From Desulfobacterales bacterium (GTDB lineage Bacteria; Desulfobacterota; Desulfobacteria; Desulfobacterales; ETH-SRB1), in assembly GCA_030017395.1 (NCBI GenBank), contig JASEIZ010000120.1:1-6385 (forward strand): a stretch of 6,385 bases of DNA, written 5' to 3'. Of the stretch, positions 1-6,337 are shown piece after piece. The stretch's first letter is position 1. Each line of letters opens with the position of its first letter. Both the position numbers and the translations under genes were made by a program. The notes below the pieces were generated by a model. That model saw only the letters and a list, made by a program, of their open reading frames with translations, did no database searches and was not told the DNA's origin.

Positions 1-72
1 CCTGATTTCTCAGGATCAACGAGGTTTTTTATTTTTTTGATGGTGAATCAGGGGCAAGATGAGTAGTTATTA
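1..72. other. Non-coding flank downstream of pilC
   Basis: This short stretch follows the pilC stop codon. On the minus strand the pilC stop TGA (73-75) is followed in frame by TAA TAA, a triple stop. A 7-bp inverted repeat is formed by CCTGATT (1-7) and AATCAGG (46-52), with a 38-nt A/T-rich interior. The loop is too long for an intrinsic terminator. On the minus strand one frame stays open toward the window edge, but no start codon with a ribosome binding site is visible, so I do not call a partial gene. In related bacteria pilS often follows pilC, but that cannot be confirmed here. Confidence 0.5.
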
Positions 73-1281
73 TCAACCCATAGCAGCTGCCATCTTGAAT
101 ATGGGGAGGTACATTGAAACAACGAGGCCTCCAATAACAACGCCAAGAAATACCAGCATGAACGGCTCTATCAACGCGGTCATATTTTCAACGGCCTGAT
201 CAACCTCGTCATCATAAAAGTCCGCTATCTTTTTCAACATTTCATCCAGCGCTCCTGTAGATTCCCCCACCGATATCATCTGGCATACCATTGACGGGAA
301 AACCCCGCTTTCAGAAAGAGGATCGGCCATTGTGCGGCCTTCGGAAATACCGGAACGAACGTCATATATGGCTGTTTCAATTGTTCTGTTGCCTGCTGTT
401 TTTGCAACAATATTAAGAGCGTCTAAAATTGAAACCCCGCTGCTTAGCATTGTGCTCATTGTACGTGTAAACTTGGAAACAGCGCCCTTGCGCAGCAGCA
501 TCCCCATTACCGGCAACCTGAGAAACAGGTCGTCAAGCAGGATCTGCCCTTTATCTGTTTTATAAAACCTTTTGAATGCAAATATTATAAAGACTATGGA
601 AATGATTATATACAGTATGTTACTCTTAATAAATCTGCTCATATTAACAACGATTTGAGTCGGCGCCGGAAGGGCTCCGCCCATTCCTGCAAACATCTCC
701 TCAAATACCGGAATAACAAAAACCATGATTATAGAGACCACGATTGCAGCTATAATCATGGTTACTATCGGATAGGTCATAGCCCCTTTTATTTTGGCTT
801 TAAGCTTTGCCACTTTCTCCATGTAAGCTGAAAGCCGGCTCAAGATGACATCAATGATACCGCCGGTCTCACCCGCTGCAATCATATTCACAAAAAGATC
901 GTCAAACACTTTTGGATACTTTTTTAAAGCATCGGCAAGGGTTTCGCCACCTTCCACACTGTCTTTTATCTTTTTTAACATTTTTTTAAATGTTTTATTG
1001 TTCTGTTGTGAATGGAGGATATCAAGGCACTGAATTATAGGAAGACCGGCATCGATCATTGTAGAAAATTGCCTGCAAAAAAGTATGACATCAGCCTGAA
1101 CAACTTTTGGCTGCATAAAGGCGATATTTTCAAAAATGTCTTTTGGTTTTTCTTTAATCTTTGTGGGAACTATTTTGATTTTATTGAGGTTTATCCGAAC
1201 AGACTCTTCGCTCAAGGCCTCCATTTCACCTTTTCGGACCCGTTTTTTACCGTCTTTACCTTTCCACAAATATACCGGCAT
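73..1281 (-). CDS. pilC: Type IV pilus inner-membrane platform protein PilC (GspF family)
   Basis: PilC is the polytopic inner-membrane platform of the type IV pilus. It links the cytoplasmic ATPases (PilB, PilT) to pilin assembly and retraction. The 402-residue product has the family's usual length of about 400 and shows two GspF domains. The first starts near residue 68 with FCRQFSTMIDAGLPI and contains AGETGG (136-141). The second starts near 271 with FTRTMSTMLSSGVSI and contains VGESTGALDEML (338-349). Hydrophobic segments lie at about 170-191, 221-237 and 371-395; the last, with IEPFMLVFLG, is the typical PilC C-terminus. A GTG at 1293 would add four residues, but the ATG at 1281 is preferred because GGAGGT lies 4 nt before it and the family usually begins near MPxYxWxG. 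GspF of type II secretion is the main alternative; no pilin, PilB, PilT or Gsp gene is in view to decide. It is divergent from the plus-strand cluster. Confidence 0.9.
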   Translation of the reverse strand: MPVYLWKGKDGKKRVRKGEMEALSEESVRINLNKIKIVPTKIKEKPKDIFENIAFMQPKVVQADVILFCRQFSTMIDAGLPIIQCLDILHSQQNNKTFKKMLKKIKDSVEGGETLADALKKYPKVFDDLFVNMIAAGETGGIIDVILSRLSAYMEKVAKLKAKIKGAMTYPIVTMIIAAIVVSIIMVFVIPVFEEMFAGMGGALPAPTQIVVNMSRFIKSNILYIIISIVFIIFAFKRFYKTDKGQILLDDLFLRLPVMGMLLRKGAVSKFTRTMSTMLSSGVSILDALNIVAKTAGNRTIETAIYDVRSGISEGRTMADPLSESGVFPSMVCQMISVGESTGALDEMLKKIADFYDDEVDQAVENMTALIEPFMLVFLGVVIGGLVVSMYLPIFKMAAAMG

Positions 1282-1285
1282 TATT

Positions 1286-1291
1286 ACCTCC
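1286..1291 (-). promoter_or_regulatory. Ribosome binding site of pilC
   Basis: Read on the minus strand this is GGAGGT, a near-perfect anti-16S match, followed by AATA and the ATG at 1281. It overlaps the alternative GTG start (1293-1291), which has only a weaker purine run before it. It therefore decides in favour of the ATG. Confidence 0.75.
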
Positions 1292-1335
1292 ACCTCATAT
1301 AAAGTTGGTTCGCTTCGCTCACAATTGGAACGGTG

Positions 1336-1444
1336 CTGGAATAATGAGTGTCTGATAAATGGGGCGCTGATTTATTGGTGAAGTTTAGCTTGATCCATTA
1401 CTCCACCATGAGCGCTATGCTTCACTACCTGTCCATTATTCCAG
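1336..1444. repeat. Segment bounded by an 11-bp perfect inverted repeat
   Basis: The arms are CTGGAATAATG (1336-1346) and CATTATTCCAG (1434-1444), exact reverse complements. Shorter pairings lie inside: GTGAAG (1378-1383) with CTTCAC (1420-1425), GCGCT (1364-1368) with AGCGC (1411-1415), and a local hairpin of ATAAAT (1355-1360) with ATTTAT (1370-1375). The 109-bp unit could fold as RNA on either strand or be a small MITE-like or REP-like element. It ends about 55 bp before the pilC start and would lie in a pilC leader if transcription begins upstream of it. No coding potential was seen and no family is recognised. Confidence 0.5.
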
Positions 1445-1481
1445 ACTCGAAGTAAAAATATAAGCCTCAGTAACTTTTTGC

Positions 1482-1529
1482 AAATTGAAGCTCCACGCCG
1501 CAAGCAGCGGGTAATGTTCTGCCTGACGG
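1482..1529 (+). repeat. Dispersed 48-bp repeat, copy 1 (decayed hairpin)
   Basis: This segment matches 6338-6385 at 46 of 48 positions, in the same orientation. The differences are A at 1495 (C at 6351) and T at 1512 (G at 6368). Both fall in the 7-bp stem TCCCCGC/GCGGGGA of the other copy and both break a pair (A opposite G, C opposite T), so this copy has a weakened stem. Similarity may continue to about 1561, but the other copy is cut by the window edge. It is probably one member of a multicopy intergenic family. Confidence 0.8.
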
Positions 1530-1630
1530 CAGTGCTTCGCAGCGATCGTAAGGAAATTTATAACAAACACCATTATCATAAGCAGCGCCAAACAACAACG
1601 GCTTTATATGGTTTTACAATGAACTTGATC

Positions 1631-1657
1631 TTGATAAACTGGTCTATATGTTATAAT
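1631..1657 (+). promoter_or_regulatory. Candidate sigma-70 promoter for the three-gene cluster
   Basis: A perfect -10 hexamer TATAAT (1652-1657) is preceded by TTGATA (1631-1636), which matches the -35 consensus at 5 of 6 positions. The 15-bp spacer is shorter than the usual 16-18. Transcription would begin near 1664 and give a leader of roughly 88 nt before the GTG at 1752. It is the strongest promoter-like match I saw in the divergent region on the plus strand. Such matches also arise by chance in A/T-rich DNA. Confidence 0.4.
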
Positions 1658-1697
1658 TAAGAATCCAAGTAGTCGGGAAGTCAAATAATTCTTTGTT

Positions 1698-1737
1698 TTA
1701 TCAAACCGTTAACACCTGACATTTAACACTTATCAAA
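1698..1737 (+). repeat. Nested direct repeats in the presumed leader
   Basis: TTATCAAA occurs exactly at 1698-1705 and 1730-1737. Between them TTAACAC occurs exactly at 1709-1715 and 1723-1729, 14 nt apart, so the order is A-B-B-A. The array lies between the candidate promoter and the GTG start. Direct-repeat binding by a regulator or chance in A/T-rich DNA are both possible. No known operator is recognised. Confidence 0.4.
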
Positions 1738-1751
1738 GACGGGATTTTATA

Positions 1752-4436
1752 GTGGCAACAATAAACGATAAAAAGCTTACCGTAATAACCACTCATATTA
1801 ATGCTGATTTTGATGCGTTGGCATCCATGCTTGCCGCTCAGAAGCTATACCCGGGTTCTATTGTTGTTTTGCCGGGCTCATATGAAAAAAATCTAAGAAA
1901 TTTTTTTATAAAGTCGATGGCATATCTTTTTAATATGGCTGATATAAAAGATATCGACTTTTCAAATATCAAAAAGCTCGTTCTTGTCGATACAAAACAA
2001 ACAAGCAGAATCGGAAAATTTGCATCCATTTTGAAACAACCTGATTTAGAAGTACATATCTATGATCATCATCCAGCCATGGCAAATGATATTAAAGGAG
2101 ATTACGAAGTTAATCTCTTAACAGGGGCAACTGTTTCCATCCTCACTGAAATCATCAAGAAAAAAAGAATCGGCTTATCTCCTGATGAAGCAACCATATT
2201 GTGCCTCGGAATATATGAAGATACAGGTTCTTTTACTTTTTCTTCCACGACTGAAACCGATTTTGTTGCTGCCGCATTTCTGGTTTCAAGGGGAGCGAAT
2301 TTGGATATTGTATCAAATCTGATCGATAGAGAGATAAGCGCCGAACAGGTCGGTCTTTTAAACGATATGTTTCAGGCGGCAATGCATCACAATATCAACG
2401 GCATCGAAATTGTAACCACATGTGTAACTACCGACGATTATTTGCCTGATTTTTCCTTTGTTGTACATAAAATGGTTAAGATGGAAAATATCCGCGTAAT
2501 GTTTGCCCTGGCGCTTATGGGAAAGAAGGTTTACATTGTTGCGCGAAGCAGAATGCCGGAGGTCGATGTTGGCACCATACTTACCCCTTTTGGAGGAGGA
2601 GGACATTCTTTTGCGGCTTCCGCTACGATCAAGGATAAAACCCTGGCACAGACCGAACATGAATTAATCGAGGAGCTTTATAAAAGCATTAAGCCTAAGA
2701 AATGGGCAAAGGATCTTATGTCTTCTCCTCCGATTATGATAGGATCTGATATTTCCTGCAAGGATGCCAACAACTTTCTGACTCGGTATAACGTAAATGC
2801 GCTTTTAGTCACGGAAAAATCAGGAGATAAAGGAGATAAAGATGGTAAGAGCGGGCTTGTCGGTTTTATATCACGCCAGATAATTGAGAAAGCCCTTTAT
2901 CATAAACTGGATTATGTTGAGGTAAAGGAATATATGACAACAGAGATGTCGGTTGTCGGATCTGATGCTGATCTTTCTGAAATTCAGAAAAAAATAATCG
3001 AAAACAAGCAACGCCTTCTACCTGTTGTGGATGATGATGTTATCAAAGGTGTTATTACACGCACCGATTTATTAAATGCCCTTGTTCGGCAGGCACAAGA
3101 CTCAGCTACAGACTCATTAGACCGGCAAACCGAGAAGGTTCACGCCAGGACAAGAAATGTTGTAAAATTTATGAATGAACGTATTTCTGAGCGTTTGATG
3201 AATATATTGAAAACATCGGGTGAAACAGCGAGTGAACTCGGTTATAGAGCTTATGTTGTAGGCGGATTTGTTCGCGATCTGTTTTTGTATAGAGCAAACG
3301 AGGACATAGATATCGTCATAGAGGGTGACGGCATAGCCTTTGCCAAAAAATATGCTGAAAAATTCAATGCGCGTATTCATGTGTATGAAAAATTCGGCAC
3401 AGCGGTTATAATCTTTCCTGACGGTTTTAAAATTGATGTGGCTTCCGCCAGAATGGAATATTACAAGTTTCCTGCCGCGCTTCCTACGGTTGAAATGAGC
3501 TCAATAAAGTTAGATTTATTTCGAAGAGACTTTACTGTCAATACTCTGGCAATTCATATTAATCAAAATAGATTCGGCGTGTTGATAGATTTTTTCGGAG
3601 CGCAAAGGGATATAAAACGGAAAAGTATCAGGGCACTTCATAATTTGAGTTTTGTTGAAGACCCGACCCGGGCATTCCGCGCAATAAGATTTGAGCAGCG
3701 TTTTGGTTTCACAATAGGGAAACTAACTTCAGGACTTATTAACAATGCGATAAAAATGGGGTTTTTCAAGCGGCTCAGCGGACGGAGGGTATTTAATGAA
3801 CTGCGTCAGATTCTTGAAGAAGAAAATCCAGTGCCTGCGGTTAAGGGGCTTTATGATTATAATTTACTTAAGGCAATTCATCCTTCAATAAAGATTAATG
3901 AAGACCTTGTTTCATTATTAAATTCCGTTAAAAAGGTATTGTCATGGCATGACTTGCTTTTTCTGGAAGATTTATATATGAAGTGGATCGTTTATTTTCT
4001 GGCACTTGTCAGGCATTGTGACGATAAAACATCAGATGAAATCTGCGCGCGGTTTGAACTTTCACCACAATACAAAACCATTATTTGCGAAGAACGTTTT
4101 CAGGCCGAAAAATGTCTTCTTGCGCTGGAACGAACCGCATCGGTTAAAGACGGTTTTCTTTACAGGCAAATTTATGGTTTTAAGACAGAGCTGATCTTAT
4201 ATATGATGGCTGTAACAAAGCAAAAAAGGATAAAAAAATCCATATCTCGATACTTTACAAGGTTAAGATATGTTACTACTTCTATCACAGGCAAGCAGTT
4301 AATAAAGATGGGTTTTAAGCCGGGACCTATATTCGGGGAAATCATTGAGGCTGCTTTATATGCAAAATTAGACGGCGACCTTAAAACAGCAAACGACGAA
4401 CTTGTATTCGCGCGCAATTATGTTTCAAAACTTTGA
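1752..4436 (+). CDS. DHH phosphoesterase-CBS-tRNA nucleotidyltransferase fusion (CCA- or A-adding)
   Basis: This 894-residue protein joins three modules. Residues 1-310 form a DHH/DHHA1 phosphoesterase of the NrnA/GdpP/exopolyphosphatase type. Its motifs look intact: HINADFDALAS (15-25), D80 in LVLVDTKQ, DHH (105-107), D157 in GIYEDTGSF and GGGGH (281-285). Residues about 321-386 and 394-448 are two CBS domains, a pair that often binds adenine nucleotides. Residues about 480-894 are a class II tRNA nucleotidyltransferase, with GGFVRD (504-509), metal-binding D518/D520, DVASARMEY (562-570), RRDFTVNTLA (591-600), the nucleotide-selecting EDPTR (636-640) and a C-terminal ITGKQLIKMGFKPGP region. 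The last module builds or completes the tRNA 3' CCA end. Similar fusions include the Aquifex A-adding enzyme, so the activity may be A-only rather than full CCA. GTG is chosen as start because the first in-frame ATG falls inside the DHH motif; its ribosome binding site is weak (GGG, 8 nt upstream). It is the first gene of the cluster. Confidence 0.92.
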   Translation: MATINDKKLTVITTHINADFDALASMLAAQKLYPGSIVVLPGSYEKNLRNFFIKSMAYLFNMADIKDIDFSNIKKLVLVDTKQTSRIGKFASILKQPDLEVHIYDHHPAMANDIKGDYEVNLLTGATVSILTEIIKKKRIGLSPDEATILCLGIYEDTGSFTFSSTTETDFVAAAFLVSRGANLDIVSNLIDREISAEQVGLLNDMFQAAMHHNINGIEIVTTCVTTDDYLPDFSFVVHKMVKMENIRVMFALALMGKKVYIVARSRMPEVDVGTILTPFGGGGHSFAASATIKDKTLAQTEHELIEELYKSIKPKKWAKDLMSSPPIMIGSDISCKDANNFLTRYNVNALLVTEKSGDKGDKDGKSGLVGFISRQIIEKALYHKLDYVEVKEYMTTEMSVVGSDADLSEIQKKIIENKQRLLPVVDDDVIKGVITRTDLLNALVRQAQDSATDSLDRQTEKVHARTRNVVKFMNERISERLMNILKTSGETASELGYRAYVVGGFVRDLFLYRANEDIDIVIEGDGIAFAKKYAEKFNARIHVYEKFGTAVIIFPDGFKIDVASARMEYYKFPAALPTVEMSSIKLDLFRRDFTVNTLAIHINQNRFGVLIDFFGAQRDIKRKSIRALHNLSFVEDPTRAFRAIRFEQRFGFTIGKLTSGLINNAIKMGFFKRLSGRRVFNELRQILEEENPVPAVKGLYDYNLLKAIHPSIKINEDLVSLLNSVKKVLSWHDLLFLEDLYMKWIVYFLALVRHCDDKTSDEICARFELSPQYKTIICEERFQAEKCLLALERTASVKDGFLYRQIYGFKTELILYMMAVTKQKRIKKSISRYFTRLRYVTTSITGKQLIKMGFKPGPIFGEIIEAALYAKLDGDLKTANDELVFARNYVSKL
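2823..2840 (+). repeat. In-frame 9-bp tandem repeat in the first CBS domain
   Basis: GGAGATAAA is repeated exactly twice and followed by the related GATGGTAAG. In frame it encodes GDK-GDK-DGK (residues 358-366), a short hydrophilic loop between strands of the first CBS domain. The frame is kept. It looks like a slippage-generated loop extension of no evident function. Confidence 0.65.
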
Positions 4437-5121
4437 TTTAAACCAACTGATTATTAAGATAGCGACACTGCTTTTCGCGGTAACCATCCATGAAGTTGCG
4501 CACGGATATGTAGCATACAGGATGGGAGACAATACAGCCTTGTTAGCTGGGAGACTGACTTTAAACCCGATAAAACATCTTGACTTTGTCGGTTCCTTTC
4601 TCATGCCGGCTATGCTGTTGCTGTTTTCTTCACCATTTATATTCGGTTATGCAAAGCCGGTTCCGGTTAATTTCACAAGGCTTCGTGATTATCGCAAAGG
4701 AACAATTTATGTCTCATCTGCCGGAGTGGTGGCGAATTTAGGTTTGGCGATTATTTGCGGGGTCTTGTTCCGAATCATGCTCGGTCTTGAGCTGTTTCAA
4801 CATAATGATTTCTTCAGGCCTTATATAACGGAGCTTTTTCTTTTTCTCGGCTACAGCGTAATGATCAACATTGTTCTGGCGGTTTTCAACATGCTGCCGG
4901 TTCCGCCTCTGGACGGAAGTCGGGTTCTTGCCATGTTTCTGCCGATAAGCTTGGGGCAGCAGTTCGCGCGTCTTGAACGTTTCGGCATTATAATAATAAT
5001 GTTCTTGCTTGTTTCAAATTCACTAAGCAGCTTATTTGCCTTCATACCCCAATTAATGAATTTATTGCTTGGAAACGATGGGTTGCGTCTGTTTCTGGTG
5101 CTAATAGGAGCTTTTAAATGA
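4420..5121 (+). CDS. Site-2 protease family protein (peptidase M50, PDZ-less)
   Basis: This 233-residue integral membrane protein resembles zinc metalloproteases that cut substrates within the membrane. HEVAH (24-28) lies in the first hydrophobic segment (about 8-30) and supplies two zinc ligands and the catalytic Glu. NMLPVPPLDGSRVL (157-170) supplies the third ligand, D165. GYAKPVPVN (76-84) is another family signature. Further hydrophobic segments lie at about 56-75, 96-121, 138-158 and 187-205. No PDZ domain is present, so it belongs with the small YwhC-like group of unknown substrate rather than RseP or SpoIVFB. The usual AGP of the third segment is AGVVAN here (101-106), a Pro-to-Val change. 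A TTG at 4402 is an alternative start; the ATG at 4420 fits the family better. It overlaps the upstream gene by 17 bp and lacks a clear ribosome binding site, which suggests translational coupling. Confidence 0.9.
   Translation: MFQNFDLNQLIIKIATLLFAVTIHEVAHGYVAYRMGDNTALLAGRLTLNPIKHLDFVGSFLMPAMLLLFSSPFIFGYAKPVPVNFTRLRDYRKGTIYVSSAGVVANLGLAIICGVLFRIMLGLELFQHNDFFRPYITELFLFLGYSVMINIVLAVFNMLPVPPLDGSRVLAMFLPISLGQQFARLERFGIIIIMFLLVSNSLSSLFAFIPQLMNLLLGNDGLRLFLVLIGAFK
5106..5110 (+). promoter_or_regulatory. Ribosome binding site of trpS
   Basis: AGGAG lies 7 nt before the ATG at 5118, inside the last codons of the protease gene. With the ATGA stop/start overlap it allows both independent initiation and re-initiation, and it fixes the trpS start. 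Confidence 0.75.
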
Positions 5122-6110
5122 ACAAAAAAAAACGGATTTTAAGCGGAATGCGTCCGACAGGGCCGCTTCATCTCGGCAATCTGCACGGCGCTCTTGCAAA
5201 CTGGGTCGAAATGCAAAACCAGTATGAATGCTTTTTCTTCATTGCGGACTGGCATGCCTTAACCAGCGATTATGAAGATACGAGTTTAATTTCAGAATAT
5301 GTCCGGAATATGATGATAGACTGGCTGAGCGTCAGCCTTTCACCCGACAAAAGCACATTCTTTGTTCAATCGCATATTAAGGAACATGCTGAACTGTTTC
5401 TTATCCTTTCAATGATAACTCCTGTTCCGTGGCTTGAACGAAATCCAACCTACAAGGAACAGATCGCCCAGATTAGCAACAAGGATCTTTCCACGCTCGG
5501 TTTTTTAGGCTACCCTGTTCTCCAGGCTGCGGATATCATTATGTACAAGGCCGACGGTGTGCCTGTGGGAATTGACCAGGTTCCGCATGTGGAAATTACG
5601 CGTGAGATTGCCCGGCGATTCAACCACCTCTATGAAGAAGTATTTCCCGAGCCCCAAGCAATATTAACCAAAACACCCAAAATACTTGGCGCGGATCGCC
5701 GCAAAATGAGCAAAAGTTACAATAATGCCATATACTTATCAGACAAGCCTGACATTATAGCTTCCAAGGTCGCCGGCATGATAACCGATCCTCAACGGGC
5801 CAGAAAAACCGACGCCGGCAATCCAGGGGTGTGCAATGTTTTTGACTTTCATAAACTATACAGCGGCAGCGAAACTGTAAATAACATAAACAATGAATGC
5901 CCCTCGGCTCAAATAGGGTGTGTTGAATGCAAAAAGATAATGTCTCAAAATCTCATAAAGGCTCTTGAGCCTATTAGAGATAAAAGACAATATTATGAGT
6001 CCCGGCCTGAACTCGTTGACGAAATTATAGTAAACGGATGCGACAAGGCGAGAAATATAGCGCGGCAGACCATGAAAGAAGTCCGGTCCGCAATGAAAAT
6101 ATCTGATTAA
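5118..6110 (+). CDS. trpS: Tryptophanyl-tRNA synthetase with a predicted iron-sulfur motif
   Basis: TrpS activates tryptophan with ATP and charges tRNA(Trp) in the cytoplasm. The 330-residue length is normal for this class Ic enzyme. The HIGH-type signature is in MRPTGPLHLGNLHGAL (11-26), and KMSKS is at 196-200. YPVLQAADIIMYKADGVPVG (132-151) forms part of the tryptophan pocket, with D139 at the indole-contacting position, followed by IDQVPH and EITREIARRFN. Four cysteines, C239, C261, C268 and C271, give the pattern C-x21-C-x6-C-x2-C. The Thermotoga maritima TrpRS that binds a [4Fe-4S] cluster has C-x22-C-x6-C-x2-C at the same place. Flanking text such as IGCVECKK and the MRPTG start also resemble that enzyme as I recall it. 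The gene overlaps the protease stop by 4 bp. No T-box leader is visible, so regulation is probably shared with the upstream genes. Confidence 0.96.
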   Translation: MNKKKRILSGMRPTGPLHLGNLHGALANWVEMQNQYECFFFIADWHALTSDYEDTSLISEYVRNMMIDWLSVSLSPDKSTFFVQSHIKEHAELFLILSMITPVPWLERNPTYKEQIAQISNKDLSTLGFLGYPVLQAADIIMYKADGVPVGIDQVPHVEITREIARRFNHLYEEVFPEPQAILTKTPKILGADRRKMSKSYNNAIYLSDKPDIIASKVAGMITDPQRARKTDAGNPGVCNVFDFHKLYSGSETVNNINNECPSAQIGCVECKKIMSQNLIKALEPIRDKRQYYESRPELVDEIIVNGCDKARNIARQTMKEVRSAMKISD

Positions 6111-6257
6111 ATTGGGGAATTTTAGTGACTATTCAGCCACGGATTCACACAGATGAACACAGACAGGTTTAAATACAAGTAACCCACGGTTCAAAGTAAA
6201 TCGGTGGATGAACAGTTATTATTTATATATGGAGACTTTTGCAAAACCATCCTTATC
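6111..6257. other. Gene-free region after trpS
   Basis: No reading frame with a start and ribosome binding site is visible after the trpS stop. No hairpin plus U-run typical of an intrinsic terminator follows closely either. The stretch contains a 10-nt periodic tract (6138-6167), a degenerate echo of it (CCCACGG-TTCA near 6183-6192 and GGATGAACAG at 6206-6215) and a perfect 10-bp palindrome TTTTGCAAAA (6237-6246). Confidence 0.55.
6138..6167 (+). repeat. Short 10-nt periodic repeat tract
   Basis: Three imperfect 10-nt units run head to tail: CACGGATTCA, CACAGATGAA and CACAGACAGG. Units one and two share 7 of 10 positions, and so do two and three. The tract resembles CACGGAT/GATGAACAC intergenic repeats that I recall as common in many environmental bacteria. 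It has no spacers and is not a CRISPR array. Confidence 0.6.
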
Positions 6258-6337
6258 TGTCATTTCGACCGCAGGAAGAAATCTTAACAAACTTGAATCA
6301 TTAAGATTTATGGTCGTTAGCACTCCTCGAAATGACA
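6258..6337. repeat. 80-bp nested inverted-repeat element (MITE-like or structured RNA)
   Basis: The outer arms are exact 11-bp reverse complements, TGTCATTTCGA (6258-6268) and TCGAAATGACA (6327-6337). Inner arms AAATCTTAA (6279-6287) and TTAAGATTT (6301-6309) are exact 9-bp complements with a 13-nt loop. The TGTCATTTCGACC...AGAAATCTT pattern resembles a widespread dispersed intergenic repeat that I recall from several phyla. It encodes nothing. It abuts the second copy of the 48-bp repeat with no gap. Confidence 0.7.

Larger units (their letters stand above)
1282..1751. other. Gene-free divergent intergenic region
   Basis: About 470 bp separate the divergent pilC and DHH-CBS-nucleotidyltransferase genes. 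No open frame here has a convincing start, ribosome binding site or protein-like composition. The reading frames across 1012-1381 and 1478-1660 are shadows of pilC or run through repeat DNA. The region holds a structured segment bounded by an inverted repeat (1336-1444), a decayed 48-bp dispersed repeat (1482-1529), a candidate plus-strand promoter (1631-1657) and direct repeats in the presumed leader (1698-1737). I found no convincing pilC promoter. The best minus-strand match would start transcription inside the ribosome binding site. Confidence 0.7.

Noticed and set aside
1..52. Inverted repeat CCTGATT/AATCAGG as a pilC terminator
   Set aside because: The loop is 38 nt, and the T-run (A-run on the minus strand) lies inside the loop instead of after the stem.
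1294..1330. Minus-strand TTGTGA...TTATAT as a pilC promoter
   Set aside because: Transcription would start within the ribosome binding site and leave almost no leader, and both hexamers are weak.
1012..1381. Plus-strand open frames opposite the start of pilC
   Set aside because: They are antisense shadows of pilC, with no start signal and no family resemblance.
1336..1444. An integron attC site
   Set aside because: The length is compatible, but the outer arms do not carry the RYYYAAC/GTTRRRY core sites and no integrase or cassette is present.
1478..1660. Open reading frame of 60 codons on the plus strand
   Set aside because: It runs through the 48-bp repeat and an A/T-rich leader, has no ribosome binding site and encodes no recognisable protein.
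4402..4404. TTG as the start of the site-2 protease
   Set aside because: It adds six residues of no family likeness and has no better ribosome binding site than the ATG at 4420.
6138..6215. A CRISPR array
   Set aside because: The units are only about 10 nt, imperfect and contiguous, with no spacers and no cas genes.
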